The notes under the pieces are model-generated. The model did no database searches. It was given only the letters and a program-made list of their open reading frames with translations, and was not told the DNA's origin. Below, piece by piece: positions 8,558-15,805 of a DNA stretch of 64,000 bases. Numbering within the stretch: position 1 is the stretch's first letter; each line of letters begins with the position of its first letter. This DNA comes from UBA4408 sp002389785 (GTDB taxonomy: Bacteria > Bacteroidota > Bacteroidia > UBA4408). The position numbers and the translations under genes are program-made. Location of the stretch: positions 176,006-240,005 of the forward strand of contig DAORJK010000005.1 of NCBI GenBank assembly GCA_035438985.1. Direction: 5' to 3'.

Positions 8558-10654
8558 ATGAAATTAAAAAATTTTGCCAATGGCGTGTGGGTTGAAGGCG
8601 AAGGACAAGGTACCCTTCTTTACAATGCAATTAACGGAGAAGCCATAGCTGAAGCAGGAAGCAAAGGCCTCGATTTTAAATCGATGATGGAATATGCCAG
8701 AAATGTTGGTGGTCCTAAATTACGCCGCATGACTTTTCATGAGCGGGCCATGATGCTTAAAAATTTGGCACTTTTCCTTACTACCAAAAAAGCTGATTTT
8801 TATGCAACATCTGCATTTACAGGAGCAACCAAAGCCGATTCGTGGATTGATATAGATGGTGGAATAGGCAATTTATTTGTGTATGCCAGCAAAGGAAGAA
8901 GGGAACTTCCCGATGAAACCTTTTACGTGGACGGCAAAGCAGAAGCATTAAGTAAAGGCGGAAGCTTTATTGGTCATCATATTTGCGTTCCGATGCATGG
9001 AGTAGCAATACATATCAATGCCTATAATTTTCCATGTTGGGGAATGCTTGAAAAAATTGCCGTAAATTTTTTGGCCGGAATGCCTGCCATTGTTAAGCCT
9101 GCTACAGTTACCTCCTATCTCACCGAACATGTAACTCGCGAAATTATTGCATCCGGTATATTACCGGAAGGCGCATTGCAGCTTATTTGTGGTAGCGCGG
9201 GCGACCTCTTGCAACATGTAAATGAACAAGACGTGGTAACATTTACCGGAAGTGCCAGTACCGGTAGAATGCTGAAAGCATCCCCTGCAGTAATTGAAAA
9301 TGCTGTGCGGTTTAACATGGAAGCCGATTCTTTGAATTGTTCTATTTTAGGACCTGATGCAACACCTGAAACCGAAGAGTTTAAACTTTTTATAAAAGAA
9401 GTTTCGCGTGAGATGACTATAAAAGCCGGTCAAAAATGTACAGCTATTCGTAGAATCATTGTTCCCGAAAATTTAACACAGGAAGTGATTCAAGCTGTGA
9501 GTGCACGATTAAAAACCAATGTACTGGGCGATCCTGCAAAAGAAGGGGTGCGCATGGGACCACTTGCAAGCGCTGAACAAGTAAAGGATGTAAAAGAAAA
9601 AGTAGCCTCGTTGCTACAAACTTGTGAGGTTGCATATGGCGACTTTAAACAATTTGATGTAATTGGTGCAGATAAAAACAAGGGGTATTTTTTACCTTCC
9701 ATGTTGTTGCATTCAAAAAAACCATTTGATAAAAGTGGTGCTCACAGCATCGAGGCATTTGGCCCGGTGAGTACTGTAATGAGTTATAAAAATACGGATG
9801 AAGCTTGCGAACTTGCACGGTTGGGTCGCGGCAGTTTGGTGGGAAGTGTTTTTACGGCAGACGATAATTTTGCAGCAGAAGTAGTGTTGGGCTCGGCTTG
9901 CATGCATGGGCGAATGATTGTTATAAATGCTACCTGTGCCGGCGAAAGTACAGGTCATGGTTCTCCAATGCCACATTTGGTGCACGGTGGTCCCGGACGA
10001 GCCGGAGGTGGTGAAGAAATGGGCGGAATTAGAGGGGTGTTTCATTACATGCAACGAACCGCTATTCAAGGTTCGCCTACTACCCTAACACATTTAACAA
10101 AGGTGTATCAGCAAGGTGCAAAACAAACGTTGGATACCGTTCATCCTTTCAGAAAATATTTTGAGGAACTAAATGTTGGAGATACGCTTATTACTCCTAC
10201 TCATACCGTAACTGAAGAAGATATTGTAAATTTTGCTGAACTAAGCGGAGATAAGTTTTATGCTCATTTACAACCGGAAGCATTGGAAGGAACAATTTTT
10301 AAGCGTACAGTTGCACACGGATATTTTGTATTGTCGCGCGCTGCCGGATTATTTGTTGACCCTCCCAAAGGTCCGGTATTGTTGAATTACGGATTAGATG
10401 AATGCAGATTTACGAAACCCATATATCCGGGAATGACGATAGGTGTTCGTTTTACATGTAAAGAAAAAACCGCTCAGGATAAACCATTGATGGCTGCCAA
10501 CGGTAGTGAGGTTAAAGTTGGAATAGTAAAATGGTTGGTAGATATTTACGATTGTAGTTCAGAGGAAATCCGAAAAAAATATGAAGTGGATATTTCTCGT
10601 GGTGATACAGTAGGACTAGCAACCATATTAACCATGGTAGCCAGAAAAAAATAA
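8558..10654 (+). CDS. paaZ: PaaZ: oxepin-CoA hydrolase / semialdehyde dehydrogenase
   Basis: This 698-residue two-domain enzyme acts in the aerobic phenylacetate pathway. Its C-terminal MaoC-like hydratase domain (about 535-690) opens the oxepin-CoA ring. Its N-terminal aldehyde dehydrogenase domain (about 1-520) then oxidises the resulting semialdehyde with NADP+. Catalytic Glu255 (NMEADSLN) and Cys294 (GQKCTAIRR) are present, at the positions expected for PaaZ. No other paa gene lies beside it, so the remaining ring-epoxidation and beta-oxidation genes must be elsewhere or the enzyme serves a different aldehyde. Confidence 0.92.
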   Translation: MKLKNFANGVWVEGEGQGTLLYNAINGEAIAEAGSKGLDFKSMMEYARNVGGPKLRRMTFHERAMMLKNLALFLTTKKADFYATSAFTGATKADSWIDIDGGIGNLFVYASKGRRELPDETFYVDGKAEALSKGGSFIGHHICVPMHGVAIHINAYNFPCWGMLEKIAVNFLAGMPAIVKPATVTSYLTEHVTREIIASGILPEGALQLICGSAGDLLQHVNEQDVVTFTGSASTGRMLKASPAVIENAVRFNMEADSLNCSILGPDATPETEEFKLFIKEVSREMTIKAGQKCTAIRRIIVPENLTQEVIQAVSARLKTNVLGDPAKEGVRMGPLASAEQVKDVKEKVASLLQTCEVAYGDFKQFDVIGADKNKGYFLPSMLLHSKKPFDKSGAHSIEAFGPVSTVMSYKNTDEACELARLGRGSLVGSVFTADDNFAAEVVLGSACMHGRMIVINATCAGESTGHGSPMPHLVHGGPGRAGGGEEMGGIRGVFHYMQRTAIQGSPTTLTHLTKVYQQGAKQTLDTVHPFRKYFEELNVGDTLITPTHTVTEEDIVNFAELSGDKFYAHLQPEALEGTIFKRTVAHGYFVLSRAAGLFVDPPKGPVLLNYGLDECRFTKPIYPGMTIGVRFTCKEKTAQDKPLMAANGSEVKVGIVKWLVDIYDCSSEEIRKKYEVDISRGDTVGLATILTMVARKK

Positions 10655-10712
10655 ACCTGGAGCAACCAAATATAACACGAGCTTAGATTAAAAAGGCAAC
10701 AGCATTTTATAC

Positions 10713-10743
10713 TTGGAAGCTATACCTAAAAATAGTAAACTTG
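10713..10743 (+). promoter_or_regulatory. Candidate promoter of the beta-trefoil protein gene
   Basis: TTG at 10713-10715, 20 bases, then TAAACTTG at 10736-10743, one mismatch from TAnnTTTG. The predicted start is near 10750, 38 bases before the ATG. Confidence 0.4.
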
Positions 10744-10787
10744 TTTAGTTAATTTATTTTTTATTAAAAAACCAACTATCTTATACT

Positions 10788-11243
10788 ATGAAAAAAATCT
10801 TATTTCTAAGTCTTTTTGGACTATTTTCATTACAGGCAATTTGTCAAATTAATTCAGGAAACTATGTGATTGTATCAAAGATAAACGGAAAAGCGCTTGA
10901 TCAAGATGTTTCAAAAAACGATGCTATTTTGTGGGAGAAACACAATGGTGACAATCAAGTTTGGATTGTTACAGCCGTTGATAAAGGCTATTATACCATC
11001 GTAAGTAAAATTAATGGCAAGGCACTCGATCAGGATATTTCAAAAGGCAATGCCATAGTTTGGGAGAAGCACAATGGCGATAACCAACTTTGGAACATTG
11101 TAGCAAACGATAAAGGTTATTTTACCATTGTGAGTAAAGCCAATGGAAAAGCTTTAGATCAGGACATGTCAAAAAGCGATGCCATTTTGTGGGAAAAGCA
11201 TGGAGGTGATAATCAGCAATGGCAATTTACTCAATTGAAGTAA
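10788..11243 (+). CDS. Secreted RICIN-type beta-trefoil protein with three near-identical lobes
   Basis: This 151-residue protein has a signal peptide (MKKILFLSLFGLFSLQAICQ). Almost all of the mature chain is three consecutive 43-residue lobes starting at GNYVIVSK, GYYTIVSK and GYFTIVSK. Each lobe carries NGKALDQD, a W-E-K-H block and the DNQxW (QxW) motif that marks ricin-type beta-trefoils. Lobes 1 and 2 match at 32 of 43 positions. Such folds usually bind sugars, here with up to three equivalent sites. No catalytic domain or T9SS sorting domain is attached, so it may be periplasmic or released. Confidence 0.85.
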   Translation: MKKILFLSLFGLFSLQAICQINSGNYVIVSKINGKALDQDVSKNDAILWEKHNGDNQVWIVTAVDKGYYTIVSKINGKALDQDISKGNAIVWEKHNGDNQLWNIVANDKGYFTIVSKANGKALDQDMSKSDAILWEKHGGDNQQWQFTQLK

Positions 11244-11246
11244 GGG

Positions 11247-11275
11247 ACATAAAAATTGACTTTACATTTTTATGT
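11247..11275 (+). terminator. AT-rich hairpin after the trefoil gene
   Basis: A perfect 10-bp stem (ACATAAAAAT / ATTTTTATGT) with a 9-base loop starts three bases after the lectin stop codon. It lacks a following T-run, so it may be a weak terminator or an mRNA 3'-end stabiliser. Confidence 0.4.
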
Positions 11276-11329
11276 AGCATTCACTGCAAATACTACATTT
11301 TTAAAACACCATTTTTTTCTATTCCTTGC

Positions 11330-12313
11330 ATGAAAAATAAGCACTTGGTATGGTTGATTGCCATTTTTTGTTCATTCTTGTTTTCAGACCTTTGCGCTCA
11401 GGAAGTATTCGATGACATTGCCTATATACCTGCTCCTATTGAACACCAGGGAACAAATACTCCCAAAATTAGTGAGTTGGCTAGCAGTGCGTTTGAAGCC
11501 ATAAAAAATCGGCACAACAAAGATGCACAAGAAGCTTTTGATGCAATTATTGCCCTTGATAAATACAATGTACAGGGATTATATGGATTGGCATATTGTC
11601 AGTTTGCAGATGGTGAATACGAAAAATCAATTGAGTTGCTTGAACCATTGATTAATGTTAACCAACAAAACGCAGCTTTGTATACTTTGCGTGGTAGGGC
11701 TTACATGGCACTCTCCAATTTTGATAAAGCCATTTCAGATTTTGAAAAGAGTAGCAGCATGGGTACTGAAGCACTTGATTTATTGAGCTTGAGTCAATGT
11801 TTGTACTATGCAGGTAATTTTACGGAAGCGGTTGTGCAGGCTGAAAAATTTATTGCTAAGCAAGCTCAAAATCCATTGGGTTATTTTGCAAAAGGAATGG
11901 CTAAAAGCGGATTAAAGGAATATGAAGCAGCCATTGCTGAATTAACCAAAGTAACAGAATTGGCTGCGAAAAACAGTGTTGCTTATTATTATATCAGCAG
12001 AAACAATGTGTTAATGGAAGATTACAACAAGGCATTAAAAAATGTTAGTAAGGCTATAAAATTAAATCAAGAATATGTTGAAGCGTTTGATTTAAGGGCC
12101 GAAATTCGCTACAATGTGCACGATTACCCCAATGCAATTTTTGATTGTAACCGTGTTATAGAATTGGATGGGGTTTCGGAAAACACCTATTTTACTCGTG
12201 GAAAATCGAATCTTAAAATTGGTTTAAAAAAGGAAGCTTGTGCGGATTTTGCAGTGGCCAAAAAGAACGGAAATCAATTCGCAGATGATTTAATAGCAAA
12301 AAACTGCAAGTAA
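11330..12313 (+). CDS. Secreted TPR-repeat protein
   Basis: The best start is the ATG at 11330, which opens a clear signal peptide (MKNKHLVWLIAIFCSFLFS...CAQ). The longer frame from 11219 would add 37 non-secretory residues and overlap the lectin gene. The mature part of the 327-residue protein has about six tetratricopeptide repeats, for example GLYGLAYCQFADGEYEKSIE and AYYYISRNNVLMEDYNKALK. TPR arrays are protein-interaction scaffolds, and no catalytic domain is seen. The gene lies 12 bases upstream of nnr and is probably cotranscribed with it. The function is unknown. Confidence 0.8.
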   Translation: MKNKHLVWLIAIFCSFLFSDLCAQEVFDDIAYIPAPIEHQGTNTPKISELASSAFEAIKNRHNKDAQEAFDAIIALDKYNVQGLYGLAYCQFADGEYEKSIELLEPLINVNQQNAALYTLRGRAYMALSNFDKAISDFEKSSSMGTEALDLLSLSQCLYYAGNFTEAVVQAEKFIAKQAQNPLGYFAKGMAKSGLKEYEAAIAELTKVTELAAKNSVAYYYISRNNVLMEDYNKALKNVSKAIKLNQEYVEAFDLRAEIRYNVHDYPNAIFDCNRVIELDGVSENTYFTRGKSNLKIGLKKEACADFAVAKKNGNQFADDLIAKNCK

Positions 12314-12325
12314 AACATAGCTACC

Positions 12326-13837
12326 ATGCTAAAAATTTTATCTGCTGCTCAATTGCAACAGGCCGATTCCGATACCATTCAACAAGAAGCTATCAGCAGC
12401 ACCGACTTAATGGAGCGTGCCGCACACAAATGTTTTGAGTGGATTTGTGATAATTTTACCCAAAGTACTTCCTTTATTTGCTTGTGTGGTAGTGGCAATA
12501 ACGGTGGGGATGGATTAGCCATTAGCCGAATGTTGCTCCAAGCTGGATATACTGCAAATGCTGTAATTGTAGGCAATCAGACTAAACTAAGCAAAGATTG
12601 TTCAATTAATAAAGAACGTTTACTTACTTTAAAACCTGAATCACTCATTGAGTTTAACGAGGCTAATTTTCAAAATGCAATAAGCCCAAGCTGTATATTA
12701 ATTGATGCGTTATTTGGAACCGGTTTAACAAGACCATTGGATGATAACTATAGGAAGGTGGTTCAGTGCATGAACCAATCAGGAGTTCCAATTGTATCGA
12801 TTGATGTGCCTAGTGGTTTATTGATGGATTCACCCTTGCCAGCGGATGCGTATTGTGTGCAGGCAACTTATACCCTCAGTTTTCAATGTCCTAAATTGAG
12901 TTTTCTGCTCCCTTCCTCAGGAAAATTTGTTGGTCAATTAGTTTTACTGGATATTGGATTAGCTGCAACTTCTATTGACTCTGCTGCGAGCACAGCTTAT
13001 TTCCTTCAGCAAAAAGATGTTAAGGCATTGCTTAAAAGTAGAGCATTATTTTCGCACAAAGGTAGTTTTGGGCATGCCTTATTGGTTGCAGGAAGTAACG
13101 ACAAAATGGGCGCCGCTCAATTGTGTATACATGCTTGTTTGCGCGCTGGTACCGGATTGGTTAGTGCCCTTGTTCCCCAACAAGGAAGAGCCATTATTCA
13201 AACTACTTTACCCGAAGCAATGTTACACGGTACTGAAGATCACATCAACACCCTTACTGATTTTTCACTGTATAGTGCTATAGGAATTGGACCTGGTTTA
13301 GGAAAAAATGAATCTCAGGTACAAGGAATTAAAATACTTATACAGCAGTTTAAAGGAAGAATGGTATTTGATGCGGATGCCCTGAATATTTTAGCTGATA
13401 ATAAAACGTGGTTAGGATTTTTACATTCGGAAGTGATTTTAACTCCTCATGTGAAAGAGTTTGAACGATTAACCGAAAAGGCAAGCGATGATTTTCATCG
13501 TTTACAATTGGCCAAAGAGTTTGCTATTCGCTATAAATTACACTTACTTTTAAAAGGTAAATACAGTGTATTGTGTTGCCCTGATGGAACACTCTATTTT
13601 AATTCAACAGGCAACCCGGGCATGGCTAAGGGAGGCAGTGGTGATGTATTAACCGGTATTTTAACCGGATTAATGGCACAGGGATACACAACTAAAGAAG
13701 CCGGTATTATTGGAATGTACCTTCATGGAAAAGCCGGTGATATTGCTGCCAAGAAACATACAGAATTTGCAATGAAAGCGGGAGATATTATTGATTGTAT
13801 GGGTGATGCATTTGCTGAGATGTTGGTTAATTCTTAA
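12326..13837 (+). CDS. nnr: Bifunctional NAD(P)H-hydrate epimerase / ADP-dependent dehydratase
   Basis: This 503-residue metabolite-repair enzyme has an N-terminal YjeF_N epimerase (about 1-215, with GSGNNGGDGLAISR) that interconverts the R and S forms of hydrated NAD(P)H. The C-terminal ribokinase-like dehydratase (about 225-500) restores NAD(P)H using ADP, and its signature GNPGMAKGGSGDVLTGIL is intact. The two-domain fusion is the usual bacterial form. It follows the TPR gene closely. No specialised regulation is visible. Confidence 0.93.
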   Translation: MLKILSAAQLQQADSDTIQQEAISSTDLMERAAHKCFEWICDNFTQSTSFICLCGSGNNGGDGLAISRMLLQAGYTANAVIVGNQTKLSKDCSINKERLLTLKPESLIEFNEANFQNAISPSCILIDALFGTGLTRPLDDNYRKVVQCMNQSGVPIVSIDVPSGLLMDSPLPADAYCVQATYTLSFQCPKLSFLLPSSGKFVGQLVLLDIGLAATSIDSAASTAYFLQQKDVKALLKSRALFSHKGSFGHALLVAGSNDKMGAAQLCIHACLRAGTGLVSALVPQQGRAIIQTTLPEAMLHGTEDHINTLTDFSLYSAIGIGPGLGKNESQVQGIKILIQQFKGRMVFDADALNILADNKTWLGFLHSEVILTPHVKEFERLTEKASDDFHRLQLAKEFAIRYKLHLLLKGKYSVLCCPDGTLYFNSTGNPGMAKGGSGDVLTGILTGLMAQGYTTKEAGIIGMYLHGKAGDIAAKKHTEFAMKAGDIIDCMGDAFAEMLVNS

Positions 13838-13876
13838 TTTGAAGATTGTGAATGGAGCATCCACTTAAAAAAACTC

Positions 13877-13912
13877 GGGTCACTCAGAGCGAAGTCGAAG
13901 AGGTGGGCTGAC
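13877..13912. repeat. Dispersed intergenic palindrome (GAGCGAAGTCGAAG type)
   Basis: The sequence around GAGCGAAGTCGAAG, flanked by GGGTCACTC and GAGGTG, forms an imperfect inverted repeat. Very similar TGAGCGAAGTCGAAG palindromes are scattered between genes in many Bacteroidota and other bacteria. Only one copy is visible in this window. Confidence 0.5.
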
Positions 13913-13980
13913 GGGGAGTTTGATTAGTATTGAATGGATGAACTGATTGTAAATAGAGAATCTAGTATTGAGATTTAAAT

Positions 13981-14012
13981 TTGAATGAATTTGAATTGGG
14001 TATTTATTTTTG
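13981..14012 (+). promoter_or_regulatory. Candidate promoter of the 14122 T9SS gene
   Basis: TTG at 13981-13983, 21 bases, then TATTTTTG at 14005-14012, a perfect -7 box. Transcription would start near 14018, giving a leader of about 100 bases that contains a strong hairpin. Confidence 0.45.
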
Positions 14013-14074
14013 CTTTCTATATTTTGAAAATTCAAATTCATCAGTTCAAAAATTAATATTAACAAAATAGCAAT

Positions 14075-14110
14075 AATTCCAAGCTTCAGATTAAACTGAA
14101 GCTTGGAATT
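14075..14110. promoter_or_regulatory. Perfect 15-bp hairpin just before a start codon
   Basis: Arms AATTCCAAGCTTCAG (14075-14089) and CTGAAGCTTGGAATT (14096-14110) are exact reverse complements around the loop ATTAAA. The stem ends 11 bases before the ATG at 14122, inside the predicted leader. On the minus strand a T-rich stretch follows. It could therefore be a terminator for leftward transcription or a translational control element for the gene to its right. Confidence 0.55.
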
Positions 14111-14121
14111 AAACTCAAAAT

Positions 14122-15345
14122 ATGCGTTATTTTTTAGTCCCATTATTGATTCTAATTTCTGCTAAAACCCTGTTATCTCAGAGTAATTTAGTTTATAATG
14201 GAAATTTTGAGGAAAAACTTTCAACTAATATTAATTCTGGTGAAATTTTTAAAGCAAAATATTGGAATAATCCTACCAATGCTACTCCCGATTATTTAAA
14301 TATGATTGCTAGTTTATTAGTTAGAATTCCTAAAAATTCAACTGGTTATCAAATTGCGCATTCCGATTCTGGATATGCTGGTATAGGTGCCTACGGTTAT
14401 TCACCTGTTGATTCAACTTCTAGAGAATACATACAAGGAACTATTAAACAACCATTAAATGAAAACAATTCCTATTTCTATACAATGTTTATCAGTTTAG
14501 CTGATATACCTTTTCACTTTAGCTATTATGTAGCCATTAATAAAATAGGTGTTTATTTTTCACAAAATCAGATTTTTTTTGCTACAAACGGTACTCTCCC
14601 ATTTACCCCACAAATCATAGCCGACACAAGTCTTTTTTATTCCGATACACTCAATTGGATGAAAATTAGCGGCATTTATAAAGCAAGTGGTGGCGAACAA
14701 TATCTTACCATTGGTAATTTCAGCGATAATAAGCATACTGATACCATGCGCATTGTTAAAAGCAATGTTTTGCCTATTCAATTGTACATTTCTTACTACT
14801 ACATCGACGATGTAAGCCTCTTCGAAATTACCGAACCACGTGCCATTGCCGATACCACTATTTGCCTTGGCGATAGTTTAATTATTGGCGCTAACGATAC
14901 TGCCATTGCTTGTAATTGGTATCCTGCTACGGGTATTAGCGATACAAGCCTCACCAACCCCAAAGCATCGCCCAAGCAGAGTGCCTGGTATTATGTTAGC
15001 CATTACAATAGCTTTGGATACCTTGCAAAAGATAGTGTGTACATTACTGTTATAAATTGCAGTAACGAAAGCAGTCTTATGTTACCGAATATTATTAGCC
15101 CCAATAACGACGGAATTAATGATGTTTTTACAGCAAAGTCATCTAATTTAGTAAGTTTCAAATGTCAATTAATAAATCGCTGGGGTGTTTTAGTGGCAGA
15201 ACTTTCAGAACCAAATCAAAGTTGGAGCGGAACAACCAAAAGCGGTGTTGCATTACCTGAAGGTGTTTATTACTATGTAGTTACTGCTAAAGGAAAAGAC
15301 GATAAGGAGTATAACTTGAAAGGATTTGTTAGTTTGGTGAGGTGA
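14122..15345 (+). CDS. T9SS type B sorted surface protein
   Basis: This 407-residue protein has a signal peptide (MRYFLVPLLILISAKTLLSQ) and an N-terminal module starting with LVYNGNFEEK, typical of secreted carbohydrate-binding-like domains. A short Ig/PKD-like stretch follows (TICLGDSLIIGAND). The last ~85 residues are a CHU_C / type B sorting domain (ISPNNDGINDVF, INRWGVLV, LPEGVYYYVV, FVSLVR). The sorting domain routes it through the type IX system to the cell surface or medium. Base composition shifts about halfway, with the 5' half clearly more A/T-rich, suggesting a domain fusion. Ligand unknown. Confidence 0.85.
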   Translation: MRYFLVPLLILISAKTLLSQSNLVYNGNFEEKLSTNINSGEIFKAKYWNNPTNATPDYLNMIASLLVRIPKNSTGYQIAHSDSGYAGIGAYGYSPVDSTSREYIQGTIKQPLNENNSYFYTMFISLADIPFHFSYYVAINKIGVYFSQNQIFFATNGTLPFTPQIIADTSLFYSDTLNWMKISGIYKASGGEQYLTIGNFSDNKHTDTMRIVKSNVLPIQLYISYYYIDDVSLFEITEPRAIADTTICLGDSLIIGANDTAIACNWYPATGISDTSLTNPKASPKQSAWYYVSHYNSFGYLAKDSVYITVINCSNESSLMLPNIISPNNDGINDVFTAKSSNLVSFKCQLINRWGVLVAELSEPNQSWSGTTKSGVALPEGVYYYVVTAKGKDDKEYNLKGFVSLVR

Positions 15346-15350
15346 GGATG

Positions 15351-15430
15351 AATTGAGAATTCAGAATTGAGAATTCAGAATTGTGAATTGAGAATTGAGA
15401 ATTGAGAATTCAAGGTTGAGAATTGGAATT
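15351..15430. repeat. Short tandem repeats of AATTGAGAATTCAG
   Basis: About six imperfect copies of a 7- or 14-base unit (AATTGAG / AATTCAG) lie directly after the T9SS gene stop. The units contain GAATTC palindromes. Simple-sequence slippage is the likely origin. The rest of the 196-bp gap up to 15541 shows nothing else clear. Confidence 0.6.
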
Positions 15431-15541
15431 TAGGTATGAGTAAATGCAGATTTTTTTTATTAGCCCCAAAATAGCCCTACATTTACAGCTGGAAAAAACA
15501 CCGAATTTTTTATTTTTCAAATTTTATTTAGCTCATTCATA

Positions 15542-15766
15542 ATGCAGGATTTTCTACTTACACTGGTTGTTATTTTTGTGTTGTTTCGAATTTTCGGAAA
15601 CAGCTCTAAACCCAGTTCTTCAAGTTTTAACTTTACACAAAACAATTTCAATAACCACAATAAAAAATCTCAAGGTGAGGTTACTGTTGAGTCAATTCCC
15701 GAAAATAAATCCCGCGAAAAGTCTTCAAATAACGGCGATTATGTTGATTATGAAGAAGTGAAGTAA
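15542..15766 (+). CDS. Small membrane protein, DUF4834-like
   Basis: This 74-residue protein starts with a hydrophobic helix (FLLTLVVIFVLFRIFG). A polar, Ser/Asn-rich tail ends in the acidic GDYVDYEEVK. Length, helix position and the acidic C-terminus resemble the DUF4834 family of Bacteroidota, whose role is unknown. It lies 39 bases upstream of the YfhO-family gene, an arrangement that may be conserved. The family match is by general pattern only. Confidence 0.6.
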   Translation: MQDFLLTLVVIFVLFRIFGNSSKPSSSSFNFTQNNFNNHNKKSQGEVTVESIPENKSREKSSNNGDYVDYEEVK

Positions 15767-15773
15767 GTTTTTC

Positions 15774-15781
15774 TATTTTTG
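15774..15781 (+). promoter_or_regulatory. Candidate -7 element of the YfhO-family gene
   Basis: TATTTTTG is a perfect TAnnTTTG box 24 bases before the ATG at 15806. No TTG is found at the expected spacing, so the YfhO-family gene may also depend on readthrough from the small gene upstream. Confidence 0.35.
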
Positions 15782-15805
15782 CCCTAATTACAATCCATTC
15801 TTTTT

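Noticed and set aside
9713..10069. A 118-codon open frame on the minus strand
   Set aside because: It is antisense to paaZ in the aldehyde dehydrogenase domain. There is no start signal and no family resemblance.
10788..11243. T9SS cargo status for the trefoil protein
   Set aside because: It ends DNQQWQFTQLK directly after the third lobe. No type A or type B sorting domain is present.
13880..14143. An 87-codon open frame on the minus strand
   Set aside because: It runs through a dispersed palindrome, a perfect hairpin and the start of the T9SS gene. The composition is simple and no domain is recognised, so it is treated as noncoding.
15351..15430. Terminator or protein-binding array in the AATTGAG repeats
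   Set aside because: The units are simple-sequence repeats without a stable long stem or conserved operator spacing. Slippage explains them.
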